A DNA stretch of 64,000 nucleotides, taken from positions 927,905 through 991,904 of the forward strand of contig NZ_JAHRYQ010000002.1 of the NCBI RefSeq assembly GCF_020622065.1, read 5' to 3'. The position numbers and the translations under genes are program-made. This document shows, piece after piece, positions 50,458 through 58,978 of the stretch (its first letter is position 1; each line of letters opens with the position of its first letter). Origin of the DNA: Geothrix sp. (GTDB lineage Bacteria > Acidobacteriota > Holophagae > Holophagales > Holophagaceae). The notes below the pieces were generated by a model. It saw only the letters and a list, made by a program, of their open reading frames with translations. It did not search any database and was not told the origin of the DNA.

Positions 50458-50491
50458 CACAGAAAAGGGGCCTTCGGGCCCCTTTTCTGTG
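50458..50491. terminator. strong bidirectional terminator
   Basis: A perfect 15-bp stem with a TTCG loop (CACAGAAAAGGGGCC / GGCCCCTTTTCTGTG). The arms are A-rich and T-rich, so it can work for Oar gene 4 rightward and for the cobalamin adenosyltransferase gene leftward. Confidence 0.9.
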
Positions 50492-50503
50492 GATTGAAAA
50501 GCT

Positions 50504-51061
50504 TCAATCTTTGGGCACCCACTGGATGTCGGCCACCCCGGCCACGGCGTTCTCGGCACGGGCGAGGGCGAAGAGCCAGTCACTGAGGCGGTTCAGATAG
50601 GTCAGCACGGCCGGATTCACGGGCTCCTCGTGGGTGAGGGCCACCACTTCGCGCTCGGCGCGACGACAGACCGTGCGCGCCAGGTGCGTGTAGGCGGAGG
50701 CCGGGGTGCCCCCGGGCAGCACGAAGGCCGTCATGGGCGGGGCCAGGGCCGTCAGGCGGTCGATGTCGGCCTCCATGTCCGCCAGATCCCAGGTGGGCTT
50801 GCTCATGCGGGCGCCCAGCAGGTCCAGGCGCGCCGCCGGCGTGGCGAGAATGGCCCCCAGCACGAAGAGGTCGTGCTGGATGCGCTGCAGGGTGTCCAGG
50901 CTGGCGCAGGCCGACCTGGCATGCAGGCTGACCACGCCCATAACGCTGTTCAACTCATCCAGCGTCCCGTAGGCCACCAGCCGCAGGTGGGATTTGCTCA
51001 CCCGGTCGCCCCCGAAGAGCCCCGAGGAACCATCGTCGCCCGTGCGGGTGTAGAGCTTCAT
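50504..51061 (-). CDS. pduO: cob(I)alamin adenosyltransferase, PduO type
   Basis: 185 residues. It adenosylates cobalt(I) corrinoid with ATP, giving adenosylcobalamin. The PduO/MMAB signature is complete: YTRTGDDGSSGLFGG at the N-terminus, then the helical bundle, RTVCRRAEREVV and LNRLSDWLFALARAEN near the end. It is the last gene of the leuS-cysK-pyrE block, 39 bases behind pyrE. It would supply the cofactor that the CarH-like regulator (14234-15082) senses. Confidence 0.93.
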   Translation of the reverse strand: MKLYTRTGDDGSSGLFGGDRVSKSHLRLVAYGTLDELNSVMGVVSLHARSACASLDTLQRIQHDLFVLGAILATPAARLDLLGARMSKPTWDLADMEADIDRLTALAPPMTAFVLPGGTPASAYTHLARTVCRRAEREVVALTHEEPVNPAVLTYLNRLSDWLFALARAENAVAGVADIQWVPKD

Positions 51062-51100
51062 GATCAGACCTCGAAAAGCAGGGACAGGGTGGGTCGGCGC

Positions 51101-51742
51101 CTAGGCCCCGCCGCGGGCGCGGCTCCAGGCCACGGTATCGGAACGCCAGGCCGCCAGAGCCTCTGATCCCGCAGCGTCCAGAATTCCCCGGGCCTCGGCT
51201 TCCTTCGACAGCACCTCGAAGGAGCTGAGCACCCCCAGGCCGATGCCCGCCTCCCTGAAGGCCTGGTCCGCCTGGGGCAGGCCATAGCTGAAGAGGGCCA
51301 GCACCGAGGGCACCTCGGCCCCCTCGGCGCGCAGGGCCTCGGCGCACTTCAGGCTGGACATGCCCGTCGAGATCAGATCCTCGATGAGCACCGCGCGGTG
51401 GCCCCGGGCCAGCGGCCCCTCCACCTGACGGCCCATGCCGTGGTTCTTGGGTGTAGGGCGCACATAGGCCATGGGGAGCTTCAGGCGATCGGCCACCATG
51501 GCGGCCCAGGGCACGCCGGCCGTGGCGGCCCCGGCGATCAGCGTGGGCTCAAGGGCCGCGGATCCAGCCACCAGGGCCTCGATGATCTGGTCCCGCACCT
51601 CGGGATAACCCAGGAGCTGGCGGTTGTCGCAGTAGATCGGTGACTTCAATCCGCTGGCCCAAGTGAAAGGCTCCAGCGGCTGCAGGCGAACCGCCCCCAC
51701 CTGGAGAAGGCAGCCTGCGAGATCGCCAGGAGACATCGGCAT
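51101..51742 (-). CDS. pyrE: orotate phosphoribosyltransferase
   Basis: 213 residues. It couples orotate to PRPP, making OMP in pyrimidine synthesis. Hallmarks are FTWASGLKSPIYCDNRQLLGYPEVR, the TLIAGAATAGVPWAAMVADRL loop, VRPTPKNHGMGRQVEG and the PRPP-binding VLIEDLISTG. The frame is open far upstream inside cysK, but homology starts at MPMSPGDLAG. The ATG at 51742 overlaps the cysK TGA (TGATG), so translation is coupled. A second ATG six bases later is possible. Confidence 0.94.
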   Translation of the reverse strand: MPMSPGDLAGCLLQVGAVRLQPLEPFTWASGLKSPIYCDNRQLLGYPEVRDQIIEALVAGSAALEPTLIAGAATAGVPWAAMVADRLKLPMAYVRPTPKNHGMGRQVEGPLARGHRAVLIEDLISTGMSSLKCAEALRAEGAEVPSVLALFSYGLPQADQAFREAGIGLGVLSSFEVLSKEAEARGILDAAGSEALAAWRSDTVAWSRARGGA

Positions 51743-52680
51743 CACAGCTCCAGATCCGCCACGGGCTGCTTGGACATGTAGCGCTCGGCCCCGTCGGGGA
51801 AGAGGGTCACCACACGGGATCCCGCAGGCAGGGTCCTGGCCAGTTCCCGGGCGGCCCAGGCGTTGGCCCCGCTGGAGGCACCCACCAGGCAGCCCTCGGT
51901 GGCGATGAGCTCCCGGGCGGTGGCCAGGCTGTCCGCATCGGCCACATCCATGATCCGGTCCGCGATGGACAGGTCGAGGCTGCCAGGGATGAAGCCATTG
52001 CCCACGCCCTCCACCACCCACTCCTTGAGGGGCGCGCCGCAGTAGACCGAGCCCACGGGCTGCACCACCACGGCCTGGACCTTCGGGTTCTTCTCCTTCA
52101 GGTAGCGGGCGATGCCCGTGAAGGTGCCGCCGCTGCCGGCGCCGAGCACCACGGCGTCCACGCGGCCTTCCATCTGGGTCCAGATCTCGGGACCCGTGGT
52201 GGCGTAGTGGCTGTCGGGGTTGCTGGGATTGTCGAACTGCTGGGGCACAAACGCGTGGGGAATGCTCGCCGCCAGCTCCTTGCACTTCTCGATGGCGCCC
52301 ACCATGCCCTTTTCCTTGGGGATCAGCACTAGTTCCGCGCCCAGCGCCTTCATGAGCATCATCTTCTCGCGGCTGTACTTCGTGGGTACGCAGAGGATGC
52401 AGCGGTAGCCCAGGGCCTTCGCGGCGATGGCGAGGCCCACGCCCGTGTTGCCCGCCGTGGGTTCGATGATGGTGCTGACGCCCGGCTGGATCTGGCCCAG
52501 GGCCTCGGCGGCCTTGATCATGCCCACGCCGACGCGGTCCTTCACGCTGCCGCCGGGGTTGAGGTACTCGAGCTTGGAGAAGATCTGGAGGCCCGGCGCA
52601 AAGCGCGTGAGACGCAGCAGCGGGGTGTTGCCCACCAGCTCCAGGACGGAATCGACGACGGAAGGAAGGGGTTGGGTCAC
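51742..52680 (-). CDS. cysK: cysteine synthase (O-acetylserine sulfhydrylase)
   Basis: 312 residues. It makes cysteine from O-acetylserine and sulfide with PLP. The PLP lysine is K47 in NPGGSVKDRVG, the phosphate-binding GSGGTFTGIARYL loop is present, and the substrate loop is TAGNTGVGLAIAAKALGY. It fits the CysK/CysM fold-type II family. It lies 4 bases downstream of leuS and overlaps pyrE by one base. Some members use other nucleophiles, but context gives no reason to prefer that. Confidence 0.94.
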   Translation of the reverse strand: MTQPLPSVVDSVLELVGNTPLLRLTRFAPGLQIFSKLEYLNPGGSVKDRVGVGMIKAAEALGQIQPGVSTIIEPTAGNTGVGLAIAAKALGYRCILCVPTKYSREKMMLMKALGAELVLIPKEKGMVGAIEKCKELAASIPHAFVPQQFDNPSNPDSHYATTGPEIWTQMEGRVDAVVLGAGSGGTFTGIARYLKEKNPKVQAVVVQPVGSVYCGAPLKEWVVEGVGNGFIPGSLDLSIADRIMDVADADSLATARELIATEGCLVGASSGANAWAARELARTLPAGSRVVTLFPDGAERYMSKQPVADLEL

Positions 52681-52684
52681 GGGA

Positions 52685-55111
52685 TCAGCCTTTCACCACG
52701 ATGCTCACAAGTTTGCCGCCCGGGGGCAGCACCACTTTCACGATCTCCTTGCCCGCCAGGTGGGACTGGGCCTCGGCGCAGGCCAACGCAGCCGCCCGGC
52801 GCTGCTCCTCGGTGGCGCCGGCGGGCACGGTGATGCGGCCGCGCACCTTGCCGTTCACCTGCACCACGACCAGCACCTCATCGGCCTCCAGATACTGGGC
52901 GTCGGCCTCGGGCCAGGCGGCCTGCATGCAGAGGCCCACCTTCCCAAGCTGGCCCCAGAGTTGCTCCGCCAGGTGGGGGGCCACCGGCGACATCATCCGC
53001 ACGAAGGCGTCCAGGGCGTGCTGCATCACGGCACCGCGGTGGGGCGCAGCCGCGGGCAGGTCGCCCAGGGCATTGGACAACTCCATCAGGCCCGAGACCA
53101 CGGTGTTGAACTGGTAGCGGCGTTCCAAGTCGTCCGTGAGGCGGGCGATGGTCTGGTTGAGCTTGAGGAGGAGGGCCTTCTCCTCGGCGCTGAGGGCATC
53201 CTTGGCGGGCAGCGGATCGGCCGCGACGGCATGGTCTTCCACCATGCGCGTGACGCGCTTGAGGAAACGGCTGGCGCCTTCGATGCCCTCGAAGCCGGTC
53301 CAGTCGATCTCCTTCTCGATGGGCGCGGCGAAGATCATGAAGAGGCGCAGGGCGTCGGCCCCGTACCGGGAGATCACCTCGTCGGGATCCACGATGTTGC
53401 CCTTGGACTTGCTCATCTTCGAGCCGTCCTTCAGCACCATCCCCTGGCAGATGAGCTTCTGGAAAGGTTCCGGCCCGCTGGCCAGGCCCAGGTCGCGCAG
53501 CACCTTGTAGAAGAACCGGGCGTAGATGAGGTGCATGGTGGCGTGCTCGATGCCGCCCACATAGAGGTCCACGGGCATCCAGGCATCGCTCTCGGCCTTG
53601 GCGAAAGGCAGTTCCGTGTTCTTCGGGTCCAGGTAGCGCAGCCAGTACCAGCTGCTGTCCACAAAGGTGTCCATGGTGTCCGTCTCTCGGCGCGCGGGTT
53701 TGCCACAGGCCGGACAGGCGCAGTCGAGGAAGGACCGGGAGGTGGTGAGGGGCGAGGGGCCATGCCCGGTGAAGGCCACATCCTCCGGCAGGCGCACAGG
53801 CAGGTTCTCGGCCTTCTCGGGCACCACGCCGCAGTCCGGGCAGTGCACCGTCGGGATGGGCGTGCCCCAGTAGCGCTGGCGGGATAGGCCCCAGTCCTTG
53901 AGCTTGTAGGTCGTCGTCTTTTCGGCCCGCGTGCCCAGCTTGGCGATCATGGCCGCGACGGCCTCCTCGCTCTTCAGGCCCGTGAACTCGCCGCTGTTCA
54001 CCAGCGTGCCCAGGTCCCACTCGCTTTCCGATTCGATGACCTTGGGAATGGGCAGGCCGTATTTTTCGGCAAACTCGTGATCCCGCTCATCGTGGGCGGG
54101 CACGCCCATGACCGCGCCGGTGCCGTAGTCCATGAGCACATAGTTGGCGGCGAAGACGGGCACCTTCTCGCCCGTAAAGGGATGGATCACGGACAGGGCC
54201 GTGCGGTGGCCCAGCTTCACATCGCTGGTGAGGCGCTCCTCGCGGCTCACGGCGGCCACCTGGTCACAGAAGGCCTTCAACGCCGCATCCACCTCGGCGG
54301 CCTTCTCGATGACGGGGTGCTCGGTGCTCAGGGCCATGAAGGTCACACCGAAGAGCGTGTCGAGGCGGGTCGTGAAGACCTCGATCTGGCCACTGACCTC
54401 AAGGTCGAAGGCGAGGCGCGCCCCCTCGGACTTTCCAATCCAGTGGCGCTGCATGGTCTTCACATTGTCGGGCCAGTCCAGCCCGTCCAGGCAGTCAAGC
54501 AGCTCGTCCGCGTACTTCGTGGTCTTGAAGAAGTACTGCTCCAGGGGCTTCTGGGTGACGGGGTGCCCTGTGCGCTCGTCCTTGCCGTCCACCACCTGCT
54601 CGTTGGCCAGCACGGTGCCCAGGGCCTCGCACCAGTTCACGGTGCGCATGGCGCGGAACACATCGCCCTGCTCCCACATCTGAAGGAAGAGCCACTGGTT
54701 CCAGCGGTAGTAGTCGTCCTGGAAGCTGGCGATCTCGCGGTCCCAGTCGTAGCTGATGCCCATCTTCTGGATCTGACCCTTCATCTCCTCGATGTTCTTG
54801 CGGGTCCAGATGGCGGGGTGGATGCCGTGCTTGATGGCCGCGTTCTCCGCGGGCAGACCGAAGCTGTCCCAACCAAGGGGATGCATGACCTCGTAGCCCT
54901 TCATGCGGCGGAAGCGGGCCGTCACATCGCCCAGCGTGTAGTTGCGGACATGGCCCATGTGGATTCGGCCCGATGGGTAGGGCAGCATCACCAGCATGTA
55001 GAAGGTCTTGGAGCCCGGCAGCAGCTCCCCGGCCCTTTTGGCGCGGAAGGCGCCCGACTCGAGCCAGCGGCGCTGGATCTCGGGTTCCTGGGTCAGGGGC
55101 TGAAACGGCAT
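52685..55111 (-). CDS. leuS: leucyl-tRNA synthetase
   Basis: 808 residues, class I. The HIGH signature is YPSGRIHMGHVRNY near residue 45, and KMSKS is in KDGSKMSKSKGNIVDP. The editing CP1 domain (TGHPVTQKPLEQYFFKTT ... MGVPAHDERDHEFAEKYGLPI) and the C-terminal anticodon-binding and appended domains are in order. Length is typical (about 800-860). It is the first gene of a leftward operon with cysK, pyrE and pduO. Confidence 0.98.
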   Translation of the reverse strand: MPFQPLTQEPEIQRRWLESGAFRAKRAGELLPGSKTFYMLVMLPYPSGRIHMGHVRNYTLGDVTARFRRMKGYEVMHPLGWDSFGLPAENAAIKHGIHPAIWTRKNIEEMKGQIQKMGISYDWDREIASFQDDYYRWNQWLFLQMWEQGDVFRAMRTVNWCEALGTVLANEQVVDGKDERTGHPVTQKPLEQYFFKTTKYADELLDCLDGLDWPDNVKTMQRHWIGKSEGARLAFDLEVSGQIEVFTTRLDTLFGVTFMALSTEHPVIEKAAEVDAALKAFCDQVAAVSREERLTSDVKLGHRTALSVIHPFTGEKVPVFAANYVLMDYGTGAVMGVPAHDERDHEFAEKYGLPIPKVIESESEWDLGTLVNSGEFTGLKSEEAVAAMIAKLGTRAEKTTTYKLKDWGLSRQRYWGTPIPTVHCPDCGVVPEKAENLPVRLPEDVAFTGHGPSPLTTSRSFLDCACPACGKPARRETDTMDTFVDSSWYWLRYLDPKNTELPFAKAESDAWMPVDLYVGGIEHATMHLIYARFFYKVLRDLGLASGPEPFQKLICQGMVLKDGSKMSKSKGNIVDPDEVISRYGADALRLFMIFAAPIEKEIDWTGFEGIEGASRFLKRVTRMVEDHAVAADPLPAKDALSAEEKALLLKLNQTIARLTDDLERRYQFNTVVSGLMELSNALGDLPAAAPHRGAVMQHALDAFVRMMSPVAPHLAEQLWGQLGKVGLCMQAAWPEADAQYLEADEVLVVVQVNGKVRGRITVPAGATEEQRRAAALACAEAQSHLAGKEIVKVVLPPGGKLVSIVVKG

Positions 55112-55302
55112 GGGAGAACTCCGGTAGAACCCTTGATTCTACAAGGAAAGCTGCAGCCCTCCACCCCGGGTTCCCCTGCTCCGCCCCCTGGAAGGCACCG
55201 GAACTTGAGGCTGGACGGGGAATAACCGATCCATGGGTGGTCTACTATCGACTGACTCCAGTGTCATCTCTGCCATGGCTTGCCCCCTATAGCGGACCCA
55301 CC

Positions 55303-57825
55303 ATGACCTCACTGCCCGCCGCGACCCCCGCCCCGGTCTCCCGCCAGTCCCAGGCCGCGAGCGGTCTCAGGGGGATCGCCGCCAGGCTGCACTGGCTCGC
55401 CCTCGGCATCGGGCTTGGCTGCACCTTGATGGCCGCTCCGCCTCTCGAATCGATCACCCTTCAGCTCAAATGGCGGCATCAGTTCCAGTTCGCCGGGTAC
55501 TACGCCGCCCAGGAGAAGGGGTTCTACCGGGAGGCCGGGCTCGAGGTTTCCATACTCGAAGCCGATCCCTCGACGGACCCGGCCCGGGAGGTCGTGGCGG
55601 GGCGCGCGCAGTACGGCGTCAGCAACAGTGCCCTACTCCTCGCCCGGCAGCAGGGCCTGCCCGTGGTGGCCCTGGCCGTCATCTACCAGCATTCCCCCCT
55701 CGTCCTCCTCGCCCGCTCGGGGGCGGGAATCCACTCGGTCCGCGATCTGGCGGGCCGGCGCCTCATGATCGACCGTCACTCCGATGAACTCCTCGCCTTC
55801 CTGCGGAAAGAGGGCGTGCCGGTGTCATCCCTCAGCCTCCAGGAGCATCGCTTCGACCCGTCGGCCCTGCTCAACGGTGAAGTCGACGCCCTCGGCGCCT
55901 ACAGCACGGATGAACCCTACTTCCTGGACCAGGCCGGCTTCAGCTACCTGACCTTCACGCCCCGCGCCATCGGCCTCGACTTCTACGGCGACAACCTCTT
56001 CACCACCGAGGCGGAAATCCGCGCCCATCCCGCCCGGGTGAAGGCCTTCCGCGAGGCGAGCCTCCGGGGCTGGGCCTATGCCCTGCAGCATCCGGACGAA
56101 GTGGCGGACCTGATCCTCGCGCGTTACGGCGGACGGCACAGCCGGGACCACCTCCTCTACGAGGCCAGCCAGATGGTCCCCCTCCTGCAGCGGGACCTGG
56201 TCGAGCTGGGCTACATGCACCCCGACCGCTGGCAGCGCATCGCGGATGCCTACACGCAGCTCGGCCTCCTGCCCGCCGGCTTCCCCCTCGAGGGCTTCCT
56301 CTATGATCCTGGCGCCGGAGATCGTCAGGCCCGGCGGAATCTGAGGCTCGCGCTGACCATCGCCCTCCCCATCGGCCTGGTGCTCGGCGCGGCGGTCCTC
56401 GTCTTCCTGCGGATGAACCGGCGCCTCGAACGGGCAATCCGGGCGCAGGCCCAGATGAGCGGTGGGCTTCGGGAGAGTGAGCGGCAGTTCCGGTTCATCG
56501 CGGAGCATTCCGCCGATGTCATCTGGACCATGGATCTCCCCAGTGGGAAGTTCACCTATGTCAGCCCGTCCGTGGTCCAGCTGCGGGGCTACACCCCCGA
56601 GGAGATCCTGGCCATGCCGGTGGCCGAGGCCCTGACCCCGGAATCGGCCGCCCGGGTCCAAAAGATCCTGATCGAGTCCCTGGCCGAATGGCACGCGGGG
56701 ACTACCCTCCCTCCCCGGGTGGTGGAGGTGGACCAGCCTCACAAGGACGGGCACCTGGTTCCCACGGAGGTCGTGACGACGCTCCATGGGGACGCCGAGG
56801 GCCGCCCGACTCAGGTCCTCGGCGTGAGCCGGAACATCACGGCGAGGCGGCGGGCGGAGGAACAGCTGCGCCGCAACCTCGAGACCCTTGAACAGGCGGC
56901 CAGCACAGACCTCCTCACCCATGCCTGGAACCGCCGGCACTTCGATGCCGCGATCGAGGGGGAGATGCACCGCTCCCTCCGGTATGGCCACCCGCTGTCG
57001 ATGCTGATGCTGGACCTCGATCACTTCAAACGGATCAACGACACCTACGGGCACCCCGAGGGGGACCGCGTCCTCAAGGCGGTCGCCGATCAGGTGCGCG
57101 CGGTGATCCGGCTCTCCGACTCTCTCACCCGCTGGGGTGGCGAGGAGTTCATCGTCCTCATGCCCAACACGGGACTCGTGAACGCGAAGGCCCTGGCCGA
57201 ACGCATCCGCGAGAGCCTCGCCGGGTGCGCCATCGAAGGGATCGGGCCGGTGACGGCCAGCTTCGGCGTGGCGGAGTACCTTCCCGACGCTTCCCGCGAA
57301 TCCTGGCTGGAGCGTGTCGACCATGCCCTGTACCGGGCCAAGCAGGCGGGGCGGAACCGGGTGGAGGCCGATCCCCTGCAGAGCGGCATCGAGCCCCGCG
57401 GTGAACACCCGGAAGGCACCTTCCTGAAACTGGCCTGGAGTGCCTCCTTCCACTCGGGAAACGCCTTGATCGACGCCCAGCACGAACGGTTGTTCCGCCT
57501 CGCCAACGACCTTCTTGATGCGGTCCTCTCAGGGCGGGATGACGAGGATCTTGCGGCGCTGGTCACGAAGCTCCTGTCCGAAGTGGCCCAGCACTTCCAG
57601 GACGAGGAGGCCATCCTGACGGATCTCGGCTTCCGCGGGCTACAGGAACACAAGCAGAAGCACGCCGAGCTCATCGGCAAGGCCCTCGACCTGCAGCGGG
57701 CCTTCCAGTCTGGAACGCTCTCCAGTGGCAGGCTCTTCCAGTTCCTGGCCCAGGATGTGGTGGCCCTGCACATGCTCAAGGCGGACCGGGAGTTCTTCCA
57801 CCTGACGGCCCCTTCCCAGGGCTAG
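55303..57825 (+). CDS. multi-domain diguanylate cyclase: NMT1-like sensor, TM, PAS, GGDEF, bacteriohemerythrin
   Basis: 840 residues. A leader membrane segment (about 28-47) and a second one (about 351-372) bracket an NMT1/THI5-like periplasmic binding domain, starting ITLQLKWRHQFQFAGYYAAQEKG. A PAS domain (about 392-510) follows. The GGDEF domain has an intact GGEEF site (612-616) in RWGGEEFIVLMP, so it should make cyclic di-GMP. The C-terminal hemerythrin domain (about 711-835) has its ligand set: His727 in DAQHERLF, QHFQDEEAIL, EHKQKH and HMLKAD. The protein may sense a small molecule outside and dioxygen or a diiron redox state inside. Start chosen at 55303. Its stop overlaps that of the convergent gene. 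Confidence 0.88.
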   Translation: MTSLPAATPAPVSRQSQAASGLRGIAARLHWLALGIGLGCTLMAAPPLESITLQLKWRHQFQFAGYYAAQEKGFYREAGLEVSILEADPSTDPAREVVAGRAQYGVSNSALLLARQQGLPVVALAVIYQHSPLVLLARSGAGIHSVRDLAGRRLMIDRHSDELLAFLRKEGVPVSSLSLQEHRFDPSALLNGEVDALGAYSTDEPYFLDQAGFSYLTFTPRAIGLDFYGDNLFTTEAEIRAHPARVKAFREASLRGWAYALQHPDEVADLILARYGGRHSRDHLLYEASQMVPLLQRDLVELGYMHPDRWQRIADAYTQLGLLPAGFPLEGFLYDPGAGDRQARRNLRLALTIALPIGLVLGAAVLVFLRMNRRLERAIRAQAQMSGGLRESERQFRFIAEHSADVIWTMDLPSGKFTYVSPSVVQLRGYTPEEILAMPVAEALTPESAARVQKILIESLAEWHAGTTLPPRVVEVDQPHKDGHLVPTEVVTTLHGDAEGRPTQVLGVSRNITARRRAEEQLRRNLETLEQAASTDLLTHAWNRRHFDAAIEGEMHRSLRYGHPLSMLMLDLDHFKRINDTYGHPEGDRVLKAVADQVRAVIRLSDSLTRWGGEEFIVLMPNTGLVNAKALAERIRESLAGCAIEGIGPVTASFGVAEYLPDASRESWLERVDHALYRAKQAGRNRVEADPLQSGIEPRGEHPEGTFLKLAWSASFHSGNALIDAQHERLFRLANDLLDAVLSGRDDEDLAALVTKLLSEVAQHFQDEEAILTDLGFRGLQEHKQKHAELIGKALDLQRAFQSGTLSSGRLFQFLAQDVVALHMLKADREFFHLTAPSQG

Positions 57826-58778
57826 AAACTCCAGTGCAGGCCCAGCGACACGCTGGAGCGCGGCTCGATCTGCAGGCCGGTCACCCGCTGATGGACCGGA
57901 ACCTGGGCGAAGGCATAGACCTGCAGGGTGGGGGTGACCGCCACCGTGAGGCCCGGGCTGAGGTAGAGGAGGGTGGCGCCACTGTTCTCGACATCGGCCT
58001 GGGGCCCCGATTCCCGCCCCTCGGCCCGCAGGTTCAGCTGCAGGTGCGGCGTGAGGCCGGCGAACCCCGTGTAGCGCACTCCCGCGTTGGCGTTGACGCC
58101 GTCGCCGGGCTTGAAGCCCTCCCGCTCGCCCAGCGGTTTCTGGAAGAGCACCTGACCGAAGCAGCCCCACTCCGGAGTCAGACTGCCGAAGGCATAGGCC
58201 CCGACGAGCAGATCCGTCGTGCCCGTCCCCAGCTGGAGGCCCCGGTCTAGCGGCTGGCCCACCTGCGCGCCGGCCTGGAACGGCTGGTGGAACCGGCCCG
58301 TGGCCAGCTTCAGGCCCATCTGCACGCCGAAGGATCGCGCTTCCGAAAAGCCCTGATAGCGGCCCAGCACCCGGATATCACCCAGACCGCTGGTCTGGGA
58401 CATGGAAGGATCCACATCCCCTTCGGCCAAGGTCGCGTGGTAGCGGTTGAAGGCCGGGACCAGCACCGTCACGCCCCAGTCGGAGTTGGGGCTGTAATCC
58501 AGGGTCAGGGTCAGGTTGCGATTGATCGTCTTCTCCTGGACTTCCTGCTCATTGGGGATTTCGAAGGCGGCGCGGTCCACGGAGCGGGTCCCCCTTCGCA
58601 GCTGGTCCTGATTGAAGTAGTCGTAGCGGAGATCGAAGCGGAGGCCGGGCCTCACCGCATAGCCCTGACTCACCCAGTCCGAGTTCAGCGTGCAGCCGCA
58701 GGCGCCGCAGGCCCGAGCTGGTGCGGCGGCCGTCACCAGGCCGAGGATCGACAGGAATCCCGCATGGACTCGCTTCAT
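57822..58778 (-). CDS. putative outer-membrane beta-barrel protein with N-terminal CxxCxC motif
   Basis: 318 residues. A signal peptide (MKRVHAGFLSILGLVTAAAPARA) is followed immediately by CGACGCTLNSDW, a CxxCxC cluster right at the mature N-terminus. The remaining sequence alternates short beta strands (LRFDLRYDYF, NLTLTLDYSP) and ends with SVSLGLHWSF, an aromatic terminus typical of outer-membrane barrels. I recall similar 'CGACGC' proteins in Geobacter and Burkholderia-type genomes, but no function is established. The ATG at 58778 has a perfect GGAGGA 6 bases upstream. Metal binding by the cysteines is a guess. Confidence 0.72.
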   Translation of the reverse strand: MKRVHAGFLSILGLVTAAAPARACGACGCTLNSDWVSQGYAVRPGLRFDLRYDYFNQDQLRRGTRSVDRAAFEIPNEQEVQEKTINRNLTLTLDYSPNSDWGVTVLVPAFNRYHATLAEGDVDPSMSQTSGLGDIRVLGRYQGFSEARSFGVQMGLKLATGRFHQPFQAGAQVGQPLDRGLQLGTGTTDLLVGAYAFGSLTPEWGCFGQVLFQKPLGEREGFKPGDGVNANAGVRYTGFAGLTPHLQLNLRAEGRESGPQADVENSGATLLYLSPGLTVAVTPTLQVYAFAQVPVHQRVTGLQIEPRSSVSLGLHWSF

Positions 58779-58978
58779 GGTTCCTCCAGGTCGGGCATGG
58801 GTAGCCAGGGACGATGTTACGACAGGCGCGGCCCTCCCCCGGGGGACAGCTCCCCCCCAGAGCCGAAACCGGTGCATGATGCTGTCCGCGGAACCTCGCG
58901 AGCGGCCGGGGCCCCTGTCGGAGTTCCGGCGCCTGGCAGCCCTGACCCAAACCCCACTCAGCCTGGAGGAGGACCCCC

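Noticed and set aside
51743..52285. Possible cysK-pyrE fusion in the frame of pyrE
   Set aside because: The upstream part of the frame overlaps cysK out of frame and reads as shadow. Homology to PyrE begins only at the ATG at 51742, which overlaps the cysK stop.
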